Source of the DNA: Vigna angularis
Taxonomy: Eukaryota; Streptophyta; Magnoliopsida; Fabales; Fabaceae
Direction of reading: 5' to 3'
Length of the DNA stretch: 64,000 bases
Assembly (NCBI RefSeq): GCF_016808095.1
Contig: NC_068973.1
Coordinates: 16,426,501-16,490,500, forward strand
Every line of letters starts with the position of its first letter. Position 1 is the stretch's first letter. Of the stretch, positions 36,905-50,000 are shown one piece after another. The notes beneath the pieces are model-generated. The model was not told where the DNA came from. It searched no databases and saw nothing but the letters and a program-made list of their open reading frames with translations. A program made the position numbers and the translations under genes.

Positions 36905-38350
36905 GAAAAACACTAGAAGGGGGGAGGGGGGTTGAATAGTGTTATTGAAAAACTTTTTCGCAACAGATATAATATAGCACTTTCGCCGAGGATCAAAAGG
37001 GTTCACTTCACTTTGCATATCAATTTAAGTATACTGGTTCGCTCCACCGAGCTACATCTAGTCTCCTCTAACACCTTAGAAGGTTTCACTATAATCTTCA
37101 AATATATTACAATTAAGTATTCTCACCACTCCTGGTATCCCCAGTCACTCCAAGTAACCACCATTACTCTGACTAGCTGAGTTTTACCCATTCTTGGTTG
37201 CCCAATATTCTTTACAACTCCTGGTATCCATAAATACTCCCGATATCCTCCAGATACACTTGTCTAGTTGAGTTTCACTCACTCCTAGTTTTCACTAGAC
37301 ACACCCGTCTAGCTATCGTTCAACTCCTCAAGTTAAACGTCAGAGTTTCACCCCCTCCTAGTTCTCACTATCTCTTCTCATATATTCTCTTTTGAGTTTG
37401 TGTGCTTTCTTTAGTTTTTCTCTCAACGATGTTTGCTTATGCTCTTTCTTTTTGTATGTTATTCTCTTTATTCTCCTTTTGAATCATCGTCTATTTAAAT
37501 GCTTCTCAAAAAGGTATTTGTTAGACAGAGCTATAGCCTTGATTCTTAAGTCTTTTTAGTCTTGTTGTGTAAAGCAACCATTTATTAAAGTCAACTTGTC
37601 AGAGCATGCTTGCTTTTTTAGTACTTTGGCAAAAGTAGATAATACTATTTATCTAGCATGACTTTGATGGAGAGAAAATTTTATGAATGTCTTCTTTGTT
37701 CCTAACGTCCACTTCTAATTTATATAGGATAGAGTAGGTAGATGCATGTAGTAGGAAATTTGTACAAAGTAGAGTCGATATGCATGCAATAGATATGTTT
37801 TTTCTCTTATCATTTTTTTTAAACGTTTAACATTCAATGGCATATAATTCCTATTCAGAAAAACAAAGTGTTTTTAATGTTTTCTACTATTTAGATAGGA
37901 TTTTATCATTTAAGTTTAACACTTAGATACTAACCAGTTGATTGATAACTTCACCATTGGATGAAGTGATTTGTTTAGCACATGGTATCGTCTAGTCTAT
38001 GTAAACACTTTAGAGTTTTCTCTTTTCTCTTTTCTATTTCATGGTGTTTTCTATCACAAGTTTTTTGGATCGTCATTTAAGACTTTCAGTGTGTTTTCTT
38101 AAAACATTGTCTTAACACTTTTATCATATTGAGAGTTGACTGATTACCGTTTGGTACAGTTCAATACTTGTATTTTAGCAAGACTCTCATTAATGCTTTA
38201 ACTTGTGAATCGTTTAGTGGTGTGTGATGTTTATGCGTAGGTACTAAGACTTTGCCTAAGTTATTTGGGTTTCTTAGAGTATTTTCATACTTCACTTATA
38301 TTCAACCTATTTTGTTATTCTAGTGATAACCTTACCATATGTTGTTCATT
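36905..38350. repeat. Copy of the CACTCCTGGTATCC repeat family
   Basis: Begins AAAACACTAGAAGGGGGG and GGGGGGTTGAATAGTG. Motif variants follow at 37,128, 37,210, 37,270 and 37,360. It resembles 9,611-10,880 in layout. No coding domain is present. Confidence 0.5.
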
Positions 38351-41300
38351 TCGTTTAATTGATGTTTGTTAAACTTCAAAACATATAAAAGCGTTTGGAC
38401 AGTTTATCTTATAGACGACATTGTCTTAACATTTATAAGGATTTATATTAAGAATATGACAAACAGATTACAAAGTTTCACCTCACATATATTTAGACAA
38501 GCTCAAACTTATAACAAAACATTTTCTATATCAAACAAATCATTTTATTTTGTTTTTTTGTTTTCTACTACATTTCGTTAGATTAAGACTATATGGAGAT
38601 GTTACTTCATGAATCATACCACAAGTTCTTTTAAAAAAAATCATTTCTAAGGACCTATATTCATCACCTCTATCAAAACAAAAGAAAAACCTTAATTTTC
38701 TTTTTCAATTGATTTTTTATCTCAGATTTATGTTTGTTAAATTTGTCAAAAACAAATTTATGTTTTTGATTTCTTAAATACATATAAAAATATTTAGAAA
38801 AGTTATCAATAAGTAATAAAATAATTTTTGCCATTGCATATTAAAACATCGTTACTATTACATACATTACTATAAATAAAGTAAATCAGTTTTTTTTTCA
38901 TGCATGTATAAAAAGGCTTTCTTTAAATCAATAGAAAATTTAGAAATAAGATTAAGAGACATAACTCTTTTAATAAAATTTAAATTTATCTTACCCAGTC
39001 CAACATGTTACATATCACAACTTTTAACATGTATAATAATCGAAGAAAAATTACTAGATATTTTATTTGTAGATAAAAACATAAAAAAAACTTAACTTCA
39101 ACATATCATAAATAAGATATTTTGAAATAATAAAAACAGTATGAGGTCAATTACCATAATACCTTTTCATTTCATATCATAAACATTATTTTCAAACTCA
39201 TTAATATAATACAAATACGTATATTATTAATCATTTAAAATTCAATTATTTTTACAAGAATATTTACATACAACTTTTTCAACCACTCATGTTTCAATTC
39301 AAATGCTTTCCATTACTCAAAAGACAATTTTAGTATGACAAAATATATTTTAAATATTATTAATTAAAATACTTAAAATATGTCTATCACATAAATATCT
39401 TTATCAGAAATATCATAATAGAATAATCAATAGTTCTATATATCATTAAAAAAAAAAACTATTCCACTAAGCCAAAATTTTATTTGTTATTGTCATCAGG
39501 AAAAAAGATACGCATAAGAGAGTGACTTAATATATCTAAGATAAATATATTATATAACATTATATCTTACCATTGCAATAAAAGAAATAATGATGAATAA
39601 AGTAAAATAAGATTTTTTTTTTCTCTAAGATTGTTAAAAAATAAAAATGAAATAGAAAATAATAAAGAAAAAATATCGATAAAAGAAAATTTACCAAGTC
39701 AAACAAGAAACAATAATATATGATAAAAGTGTAAATAAAGAAAGGATTAGAAAGAGCAACTGAGGCAAGCAGTGGGCTGTCATTAGAGAAAAAACATCTC
39801 CAATGCATAGTCAAAGCAAAACAATTTGTCAAATCAATAATCTAGTGCAGTAAAATATCTCTTAACCTTGTAAAAATGTTTTAAAAGACAATATAAAATA
39901 TAAAACTGAAAACACTTTCATTTCAACTGTTGTGTTTGTTTCATTTTTCGTCATGTTATTATATTTGTCTTATGATCATGAAAATAGAATGTATTTATAA
40001 GTAAAAGGGAATAAATAGTGATTAATATGATTAAAATAAAATAGTACATAATAGTAAATCTTATTAAAATAAAATAATAAATAACATCAAATCTTATTAA
40101 AATAAAATAAATGTAATAAAATTTAAATTTATTTACACATAAATAAAATTTAACAATAAAATTAATAATACATAAAAATACAAATAATAATAAGATTATT
40201 TATTAAGTTATGTTAAATATTTCTGGGACACCAATTATCTATATATTTCAACTTTAAATTCTACTTGTCATTAAAAAATTTAATTGGAAAATAATTCTTT
40301 TACTATTATTGAACAAGCTGCGCAAGGCGTGAAAGATAAGAAAGATATAATAAAAGTGGATATAAAATTATGAAGGTCTTTTATAATAACGAGTTAAAAG
40401 TTGTTAGAAATTGAAGATATTATTATAATAGATACAGCTAAAATTGCCTAGTCAAGCGGGCACATATAATTATAGTGTACAACTATTACTTTTTAGTCAA
40501 CAAGAGAAAATATAATTATAGCGTACATTGGAATTCATTTACCAGTCATCACATATTTAATTTTCTCTTGGTTAGTCAGCTAAAAGTAAGGGTGACAAGA
40601 AATGAAGATAAGATATTTAGGTCCACACCTATTTAACACTTACAAAAGAATAATTTTGTTTTAAAATTTAAATTTAGGAAAGTTAAAATATAATAATACG
40701 AAAAAATACATATTTTTTAATTGAGTTTGTAATGTTTAATTTATTTTTAATTAAGGAATGTGATTATTAATGTTAGTTTGTCACGTTATTTAATTATTAT
40801 TATATTTTATTTTATAATTTTTAATTTGGTAACTTTTTTATTTTTTTAATTTTATGAATTCCCCGCACTTTTTTTCGCTTTGTTAACTTCAAATAAATTT
40901 TTCTTTAATTCTTTAAAAAAAATCTATATTTTTCTACTTCATCATGGTTGATATTAATATTGTCACTATATTTAAACAAAACCAATTAATTAATTCTAAT
41001 TTTTTAAAAAGTGAAAACGTTCCATGATTTTATTTTATGTGATCGATATTTGTACAACATGATAAATTCAGAATTTATATAAATCATTGTTTTTCATCAA
41101 AAACTTAAGTTTAAGTTTGATTTTAACATGTCACTTTATCTACAATTTGACTAAAATATCAAAATATATAATACTGTCCAACATAAATTTATATAAAAAA
41201 AATTATCATTATAAATTATTGTAATTAGTATTATAATTTTGCATGTAGCCAATGACAACATTACCACGTATTGAACCAAAACGAAAATTAAGAAAGGTGA

Positions 41301-42360
41301 GATGACCAAAGAATAATAACAAAGGAAAAGAAGGATAAATTATTTATTTTTCTAATTCAATGATAGTTAAAAGTGCTTTTCACAGTATACGTGTGTGTAT
41401 ATATATAAAGAAAAATAATGGTAAAAAAACAGTATGGATATGAAATTTTAATAATATTGCCTAAATATTTGTAGAAAATAAAATCCACTAAATTATTGAA
41501 TATGTTATTTTTATTCCTCTGGCCATTAACTTTTAGCAGTCTTTTATACTCTGAACAAGTGACCCTCTCTTTTCCTTCTCTATCACTTTATTAAAATGTC
41601 CTCTTCCTTCATTTAAATCAAATAAAGTACAACAAAAACTTGTCATCTTATGATCCAACAATTTCTGCCAATTAATTAAAACACAACGTAAGACCTGTTC
41701 AAAAGTCCTATTTTAATTACTCTCATATTTAACCAATAATTTCGGTACAATTATGGTATTTCTTTTAATAATTGAGATAAAATTTATGTAGATTTATATA
41801 GGAATAATTATTTGAATTTTTTTATATTTTCCCAAAATTTTAATTAATTGACTCTATAACTTTCATTTTAATTTAAATAAAAAATAAAATAAAAAAGTTG
41901 ACATAAGTTAACATATTCTCTAACTTAAAATAATATAAATATTAAAATTAAATAAACTTAATATTAACTAAATCATCTTAAATTTAAATAAATTAAATTA
42001 ACATTGTAATAAGATAAATAAATGAATAAACACGTAAGATTATGATTATAATTTAATGATGATAACTTCAATAAAAAATTAAAATATATTTTATTAGCGC
42101 GCTAATTTAAACTAGAATAAATGTAAATATTAAAATAATGTTACTAATTTAAAAAAATACTTATGTTTGAGTAATAATTTAGTATTACTAAAGGTCACAA
42201 AGTTTTCACCTTGTTGTTAAAAGTTTAACTTCAATTGAGAATGCAATCTTAAAAATGGATTTTATGTTAAAGTTTGAAGAATGATAATTAACTTCCCTTC
42301 ACAAAGTTTCTTAACAAATTATAAAGAGTTAAGACGCCTCCTAATTCATATATAGTCCCT
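38351..42360. other. 4 kb of very AT-rich sequence; no gene
   Basis: Long stretches of A/T with no sustained reading frame. Open frames here (38,366-38,581; 38,904-39,095; 39,560-39,832) are low-complexity. Confidence 0.45.
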
Positions 42361-42365
42361 TTTCT

Positions 42366-42475
42366 ACATTTAGAAACAATATCAAAACGATATGAACATA
42401 CCAACAAAGATATTGATCAAGAAAAACAACACAAAATCACATGCGAGTAGCAAAACTCCACATGCAGGGTTTCTA
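42366..42475 (+). repeat. Segment duplicated at 60,165-60,290
   Basis: The text from TTAGAAACAATATC through CATACCAACAAAGATATTG to CACATGCAG recurs at 60,165-60,290 with about 85% identity by eye and a 13-bp indel. Here it runs directly into the DCAF13 relic. In the second copy the continuation is different. Confidence 0.6.
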
Positions 42476-42517
42476 TCTTTGTATAGTAGGTTGATCTTTA
42501 TCTTTGTCAAGTTCAGT

Positions 42518-42604
42518 GGTGATGAAAGTTATGTGATTTCAGGAAGTGATAATACTAACATTAGGATTTGGAAGACAAAAGTGTCTGAACAACTTGGAGT
42601 AGTA
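42518..42604 (+). pseudogene. DCAF13: Single-exon relic of DCAF13/SOF1 (WD40 protein)
   Basis: The reading frame KFSGDESYVISGSD and NIRIWKTKVSEQLGV matches the last WD40 repeat of DCAF13 (yeast Sof1), a small-subunit rRNA processing factor. I recall the plant form as YVISGSDDTNLRLWKAKASEQLGV. TTTGTCAAG just before it may be part of the same gene or an acceptor. Only ~30 residues exist; the long basic C-terminus that should follow is missing. About 60 bp further on lies the left end of the large transposon, so capture or deletion by that or another transposon is likely. Confidence 0.7.
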
Positions 42605-42664
42605 AGATAACTTTAGCATATCCTTAGCATCACGTGACAATGTTTATTTCATGGAAAACGTTTC

Positions 42665-42721
42665 TTTGACAACGAAAAGTTGCCAACTTTTTTACAACAG
42701 CACGTGGCGGATGTCAATTGG
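42665..42721 (+). repeat. Left inverted terminal repeat
   Basis: TTTGACAAC, 7-bp spacer, TGCCAACTTTTTTACAAC, then a CACGTGGC-containing segment ending ATTGG. Confidence 0.55.
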
Positions 42722-42892
42722 TGCATTTGACAATAGAGTTTTGCAATTTTTAATGTATCGTTGGAGGGTATTTTGGGAAGGCTGAGGGAGAAAGACGAAA
42801 ATCCTTTTCGCGATTTTCCTATTCTTCTTCCATTTGCGGTTTGCCAAGATATCTTTCGTTTCTCTTCTTGTTTTCTCTCTGTCTAACCCTAA

Positions 42893-43110
42893 AGTCGTCT
42901 CCCATCTCTGTCTCCACCATTGCTCTTGGTCTGTCTCGTTGTGCTCTTCTATTATGCTCTTTGTGTGTGGCGCGAACCACCACCTTCGTCTGCAGCATTA
43001 AAGTTGTCTCCCACTTCCCTCTCCACCATTGCTCTTGGTGCGTCTCACTGTCATCTTCTGCTATCCTCTTCGTGTGTGGCGTAAACCACCACCTTCGTCT
43101 ACAACATTGG
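42893..43110 (+). repeat. 109-bp tandem duplication
   Basis: Two adjacent diverged copies. TCTCCACCATTGCTCTTGG occurs at 42,911 and 43,020 and AACCACCACCTTCGTCT in both. It lies in the probable 5' leader of the transposon-protein gene. Open frames on both strands across it (42,819-43,388) look like by-products of the C/T-rich sequence. Confidence 0.7.
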
Positions 43111-43399
43111 TGTATTGGTGTGGTAGGAAGCAAGACCTCGTCTCCACCATTCGTGCATTGTGTCTCTTTGCCGCAAGCCACCTGGGATTTAAGCTTTATC
43201 CAAGGTTGGTAGGATTATTTGTTCTTCGTTTATTATTTTTGTTAGTGATTTTGTGCTTATTGATGTGGATTAAATTGTTAAACCCTAAAGAAATCATTAA
43301 GCCAATATTGTATTGTCAATTTTATTTATGTGTTTTTGTAACTGTGGTAGTTGTGTTAATGGAATGGACTACATTGTATATTTTCTAACTATTATTGCC

Positions 43400-43836
43400 G
43401 ATATTGTAGCTTTGGGCGTTTGAACGACTTTCTTTGCATCCTCGTTCTGATAATGCTTCATTTGTAAACCTACTACTAACATACATAGTAGAATATTGGC
43501 AGGGTATATGAAGGTTCAACATAGCATACTTCATTACGTTCTTTGTCGAGTATTACTTCCTCGTCCAAGCAATATTGGACAAGCCACAGAAGAGGATATT
43601 ATGCTGATGTGGGCTTTTTTCAATTCTATAAAGATTAACTGGGGACATCTCATTAGACATAGGATGAAAAGGGCATTAAAGAACAATGCCCACCTACCAT
43701 ATCCTCATTTGATTACCATATTCATGGACCACTTTGGGGTCCCTACTGATAGTGATCCTTTTACCCAATTAAGTTCAAACATAAGATTGAAGCTGAGGTT
43801 ATAGCCTCATTTACTTTTGTCAAAAATGTTGAGGGA
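43400..43836 (+). pseudogene. Plant transposon-protein ORF (Transposase_32-like), 5' part, split by a retrotransposon
   Basis: The frame at 43,496-43,804 includes ILHYVLCRVLLPRPSN, QATEEDIMLMW, INWGHLIRHRMKRALKN and LPYPHLITIFMDHFGVP. This is the pattern of the 'putative plant transposon protein' domain (PF20167-like, from memory) common in legume repeats. Just upstream the +/-1 frame carries similar sequence (LWAFERLSLHPRSDNAS), so there is an intron or frameshift. Near 43,770 a further shift is needed to stay in the frame that runs up to the retroelement. The remainder continues at 52,290. Its role in transposition is not known to me. Confidence 0.65.
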
Positions 43837-43841
43837 GTATG
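43837..43841. repeat. Target-site duplication, left (GTATG)
   Basis: Identical to 52,290-52,294 immediately after the 3' LTR. Confidence 0.9.
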
Positions 43842-44502
43842 TGATGGAGGACCATCCAAGCTCAACATAGGACCTTTAACAAGAGCCATGTCTAAGAGAA
43901 TTCAAGAGGAAGAGGGAGCACTCACTACTTTGCTCTTATGGAGTATTAATTACTAAAATCTTCCTCCTCTTTAAATAACTTTACATTGTTTTGTAGGTCA
44001 TTAAAATAAAGCTTGGCAAACACTTGGAGGAGTAACCAAGCAAGGAAAAGCAAAGGGTACAGCCCAGCGGCACCGTAGACAGCAACTCCATCTTCCTCTG
44101 CAGTTCTGCTTAGTTGGCAAACTTAGCTTGCTTCCCAAGCTTCCTTTCATTGCATCACGTGCCTTTAGAATAGCTTGCATAACACGTCTTAGAAGTTCTC
44201 CTTCATCTATAAATAGGGGGCTTCATCCTTTGTAAATTCAACTTTGAATTGATAATGAAATGCTGTTGAGATTTCTCCAGACATTCTTTCAGAGTTCAAA
44301 CACTTTGTGCCTATTCTGCACATTCTCCTCTAGCTTCCTTCCCTCTTGGAAGGCTTTCGGAGCTTGAGATTCCTTGATCAACTCATACACCTTCATTGAA
44401 ACACTCATCAAACACTTACCGTGCCTCATCGTCATCCAACTAACCGCTGCCTTCTCTGGTTTTGGAAGTACTCGTGATTGAATTGCAAGGATGCTTCCAT
44501 CA
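43842..44502 (+). repeat. 5' LTR (661 bp)
   Basis: TGATGGAGGACC...GCTTCCATCA. Pairs base for base with 51,629-52,289 except for four substitutions. Confidence 0.96.
44208..44215 (+). promoter_or_regulatory. TATA box in the 5' LTR
   Basis: TATAAATA within CATCTATAAATAGGGGG. The same sequence is in the 3' LTR at 51,995-52,002. Its mid-LTR position fits an RNA polymerase II retrotransposon promoter. Confidence 0.6.
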
Positions 44503-44503
44503 T

Positions 44504-44518
44504 TTGGCATCAAGAGCC
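44504..44518 (+). promoter_or_regulatory. Primer binding site
   Basis: TTGGCATCAAGAGCC lies two bases past the 5' LTR. It resembles the initiator tRNA-Met site TGGTATCAGAGC with one substitution and one inserted A. Confidence 0.65.
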
Positions 44519-47066
44519 AGTCGTTTCAGTCACGCTTCAAGAGCTAAGTGTCTCGTATCCATTCCTCTGTTTTTTTTTTCGTCTTGTGCTGTTCATATAT
44601 GTCACTGTTCCATTTTGTTTTTCTGGTTTGATTTTGTGTTTGAGTGAATGTTTGATTCTATTCATTGTTCGTTAGTGTTTGTTCTTCATTTTAATCGGTG
44701 CAATTCTTTTAATTGAATCCAATTCATCTAAATTCATCATTTCCGTTTTGTATCATGGTCATGTGCAGAAAATCACTGCAGTTTTAATTCCGTCAAGTAA
44801 TTGCTACTGTTTCAGCTTCGTTTTTTTTTTTCGTTTTCTTTGAGTCGTGTGCATCTACTAAGCTCTATGTTGATCCTATAAAGCAATGACATCAAATCAG
44901 CTTGATCATTTGAGTTAACAGCAGTGCACACTATTTTTGGTTCCAAATTCTGCAGAAAAAAGTCAAGTTCTGGGTTTATATTTTGTAATCTATTTTGATT
45001 CAGATTTAGTGATTCTTAAGCTTTGTACGAGTTTTTGTGATGTTCTTAAGCATTGCTAGAAGTATAACAACTCACAATACTCACAGAATTGCAAAATGTG
45101 TGGTTGAGTTCCTCCAACTTTAATTTCAGATTTTGCAATACGAGGCATGTCTGATTTCATCATGTGCATCTCCTTTTTGTTCAGATTTATTGATTGTAAA
45201 ACTTGAGACAAGTTTATTTGATGCATTTATACATGTTTCAAGTGTTAACAGTTACAAATCAACAATGAATCACAAAAAGAGTAGTTGAGTTGTTTAAAAC
45301 TCTGTTTCGGTAATGTCACAATAATTTCAAGTTTTGCACCGTACTTGATATCATTGCTTGTGTCTTAGGCCATTTTAATCTTCTAGCTCATATTTTCTAA
45401 GCTAGATCTAGTGCATAGGACCATTCTTCTATCTTGTTTGATCCAGCCAGCCTTGATTCTATGCAATTTTTTCAATTCTAATGCAGATTTCTAGTTTTTT
45501 TTTTGCTGCATAATTAGCAACTCTGACTATGATTTCGAGCATGTGTATGTTTCTGTGCATTGCAACTGTTTGAACACATTCATTTGACCATTTAAAACCT
45601 GTTTGCACTGTCCAATTGCTCTTTTCAAAGCCAAGGTATCATTTCACATCTGGAACCATCATTTTACTTGAAATATGCAAGTGCACACCTCATATTGAGA
45701 TCTTGTCTGTTTTAGATCAGTTTCATTGAGTTTGGAGTCATTTTTGGTGAATTGAAATTGGTTGGTTACTGTTCATATGGTAAATTTTGAGCCAAATTGG
45801 TATTGACTTGCTGCATCACCAAATTTTCCTCATTTTTAAGTAGTGCACTTGTCATCTTTTACAGCAGTCAATTTCTTTGCTGATTGAGTGCTTGGACACA
45901 CCTATTATGATGATATAAAGCTGCTTGAAGTGTCATTGAGCAGTTGACTTCACTGCCATTCAAATTCCATACTGTTGTTTCTTATTTTTCAGCCACTTTT
46001 ACTACTGTTGTCATATTTTTAGCCACCATCTTATATTCAAATTCTAAACTGGTTTGGCAAAAGCTGGGGATCTTGTCCCAAACACAATTAAATCCATACA
46101 CCGGTGTAAACCAATCTGAAAAAAGGCAATTAAATCCCTGCAATCCAGTTTACACATCAAAAACCAGAAAACACAAGTTCTACAGTTCTTTGTGGCATTT
46201 TGACAAACAGTTTGGAAATTACATCAAACAGTTTTACAGCACAGATTTTCCTCCTTGTTTTGAGTCTTTTCTTGCTTTTATAATCTGTTCTAGACCCTAT
46301 CCTAGGTTCCTTTTGAGTGCTACCTTTTGTTCTAGCCGTATATCACTTGCATTCATCATTTTTGGCTTCCAAACTATGTTTAAAAACTGGTTTTTGGTTA
46401 ACTAATTTCTAGTGCAGCAGATTTTCCATCACCTCACGGTTTCAGTGTTTGACAGTGGAGTGTGACTTCATTTTGAGGTGATCCAAGTTCCAACAAGCTT
46501 CCTCCAAGCGGGTAGCATACTAGGAAGTGGAGAGTTTGTAGAATTGGCTACAAAGGTTGTTCTCCAAGCTGCATTCTTGTGCAGTTTTCAGCAACATTTC
46601 CCCACCTTCACACCAAAAATTTCACATACTTTTGGAGCTAAACTACATTCAGCTTTGGTAGCCTCCCTTGTATACATAGAATAGCTCATTTTTTTTCTCC
46701 CTTTTTCAGCTTTGTATCACGGAACCTTTGAAGTTTAATTGCTTTACATTTCTCAAACTTAAAGTAACTTGGAAAAATGCTATCCAAGCAATTCCAAGTC
46801 TACTAAGCAACATTGTAATAGTTAGTTTCCACTTATTAGAGTGAAAGTGTGTTAAGGGGCTCCAAGTGTCACTTGCACTTTCACATAGGGCCGGTTATCA
46901 TTGCCTTCCATTTCCATTCATTTATTTTCTTGCTTGATTGTCTTTTATGTTTTAAGTCTCCGTGATACTTAGGAGCGCGTTTCACATAGTTAAACCTTCG
47001 TTTGGTTTCTAGGAGCATAACATCTTTGCATTCCAAAAAGGTTTTGAAAGACTTCTATCTAGAAAC
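44519..47066 (+). other. Long untranslated leader of the retrotransposon (about 2.5 kb)
   Basis: Between primer binding site and gag there is ~2.5 kb with no domain-bearing frame. The longest frame (45,944-46,405, 153 codons) is Phe/Ser-rich and unrecognised. The sequence is T-rich and has many AUGs, unusual ahead of a gag frame. It may hold packaging or translation signals, but none is identifiable. Confidence 0.55.
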
Positions 47067-50000
47067 TTGGGTGAGAAGCGTCAGGAGACACTTTGGCTAA
47101 GGAAGGACAAGGTTTCTAAGCTTGTCCATTGTGACTCTAGTGTTCAAGGTAATGTCACTCAAGATCAAGAGAACATAGAGTTGCGAGAAGAGCTCAATAG
47201 AACCAAGACTGAGTTGAATGAGCTAAGGCAAATAGTCGCCACTCTTACTATCAATCAAAGCAGGCACACACAGGGTACTCACTCTCATAGGCAAAATTAT
47301 GATCAAGATGATCATTCCCACCATAGTGATCACCATACTTACCAACCTTATGATCACTATCAACACCCTCCTAGGCGACATCACAACCATAGAGAACATC
47401 ATGTTGAACCTAAGCTTGACCTTCCTCCTTTCTATGGTAGAGATAATTTTGAAGAATACTTTGAGTGGGAGATGAAGGTTGAACAAATTTTTGAATGCTA
47501 CAACATAGATGATAGGAGGAGAGTGACCCTAGCCACCTTAACCTTTCAAGGTGCAGCCCTTTATTGGTGGACATCCATCATAAGGGACCAAAGGATGAAT
47601 GGCAACTACAAAATCCAATATTGGAATGAGTTGAAAGCAGCCTTACACAGGCGACATGTCCCAGCCTATTATGCTAGAGAAGTCATGGACAAGCTCCATA
47701 GACTTCAACAAAGAAACATGAGTGTTGAAGAATATAGGCAAAAATTAGAGTTACTCATGTTGAGAGCGGGAATCAAAGAGGAGGAAAGATTCACCATAGC
47801 TAGATTCCATAGTGGATTAAACTATGAGATTAGAGATAAGGTAGAACTCTTACCTTACTTAGATCTAAATGATTTTGTCCAGCTATGTGTGAGAGTGGAA
47901 GAACAAAACAGGAGAAAAGCTTCCACAAAAAGAACCTACCCTACCACATCATCATATAGGAGAGATCTTAAGAGGGAGGGTAGATTTCCAAGATATGAGG
48001 AAACAAAGGAGAGAGAGCAAGAAAGGACACAAGATAAGTTCAAAAGCAAAGATAGAGAGCTAAAAAGGGAAAAAGAAAGCTCCAAAGGAAAAGAACAAAG
48101 AATTCCAAGAGAGCCACCCAGAGATACCAGGGGTAGGGAGACTAGATGTTTCAAATGTGGGGCCAGAGGACACTATTCAACTGAGTGTCACTTTAAAAAG
48201 TCAACCTATATCCTTGAACATAAAAGTAATAGTGAGGAGTCGTCCTCTAGTGTGTCTGAGTTGTCCTCATCTGAAGAGGAACATGAAGCTCCACCTTGCG
48301 ATGGAGATCTTCTCATGGTTAGGAGACTCCTTGAGGCAAAGCATGTTGAGTTAGAACAAACTCAACGAGAAAACCTATTCCACACTCGCTGCAAAGTTCT
48401 TGATAAAACATGTTCTATGATTGTGGATAGTGGTTCTTGTTGTAATTGTTGTAGCACTAGAATGGTTGAAAAGCTAGGCTTAACTCCTACTCCTCATCCT
48501 AACTCTTACAAACTTCAATGGATAAAAGAGGATGAAGGAATAATTGTTAAGGAACAAGTAAGTGTTCCCATTTCCATAGGCAAGTATGAAGACCAAATCA
48601 TTTGTGATATTGTTCCAATGGAAGCGGGTCACATTTTACTTGGACGGCCTTGGCAATTTGACAAACAGGCTTTGCATGATGGAGTCACCAACAAGATCAC
48701 CATTCAACATAAAGGCAAAAAGATTATCTTGAGTCCTCTTACACCATCACAAGTGCGAGAGGATCAAATAATACTTAAGAAGAAGTTGGATGGTGAGAAG
48801 AAACTTTACTCTAATAAAGTTTCCAAAGAGAAGAAGTTGAGTTTGGTTGAAAGTGCCTCAACCAATGAAGTTGTCCCACTACACACTTCCAAAAATCTTT
48901 TCCTTGGACAACCTCACTTTCTTCTCTATTGTAAGGAGGCACTTCTTTCCATAAATCATTCACTTGATTCTCATCCAAAGGGGTTACAAAAGCTTTTGAA
49001 AGAGTTTGATGATTTATTTCCTAAAGAGGTTCCAAGTGGTTTACCACCTCTTCGGGGAATTGAACATCAAATTGATTTAATTCCAGGAGCCAGTCTTCCT
49101 AATAGGCCAGCCTATAGGACTAACCTCACAGAAACCAAAGAGATAGAGAAGCAGGTTAATGATTTATTGGGAAAAGGGTGGATACAGAAAAGCCTTAGCC
49201 CTTGTGCGGTGCCAGTGTTGTTAGTACCTAAGAAAGATGGATCTTGGAGAATGTGTACAGATTGCAGGGCTATTAACAACATTACAGTCAAGTATAGGCA
49301 CCCTATTCCTAGATTGGACGACATGCTAGATGAATTACATGGAGCAAACATGTTCACCAAGATTGATCTTAAAAGTGGGTATCATCAAATCCGAATTAAA
49401 GAAGGAGATGAATGGAAAACCGCTTTTAAGACCAAATTTGGCCTTTATGAATGGTTAGTCATGCCTTTTGGCTTAACCAATGCTCCTAGTACCTTCATGC
49501 GATTAATGAATCATGTCCTTCAAGAATACATAGGCAGCTTTGTTGTAGTCTACTTTGATGATATTTTAATTTATAGCAAAGGTCTTAAAGAACATCTTCA
49601 TCATGTGAGGAAAGTATTGATTTTGCTTAGACAACACCATTTATTTGCCAACTTTGACAAATGTACCTTTTGTCAAGAGAGCGTTATTTTTCTAGGCTTC
49701 AAAGTTGGGAAAGAAGGAGTACATGTTGATCCTAGCAAAATCAAAGCTATCCAAGAATGGCCTATCCTCAAAACAGTGGGAGAAGTAAGAAGTTTTCTAG
49801 GTCTAGCAGGTTTCTATAGACGCTTTGTAGAAAATTTTTCTACTATTGCTGCTCTCCTTAATGAACTTTTGAAGAAGGATGTGCCATTCAAATGGGATGA
49901 GAAACAAAGTCTAGCTTTTGAGACCTTAAAGCATAAGTTAACACATGCACCCATTCTACATTTACCTAATTTTTCCAAAGCTTTTCAAGTAGAATGTGAT

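Noticed and set aside
42819..43388. Three overlapping open frames on both strands (119-123 codons)
   Set aside because: They coincide with a C/T-rich 109-bp duplication and show composition typical of a leader; no domain.
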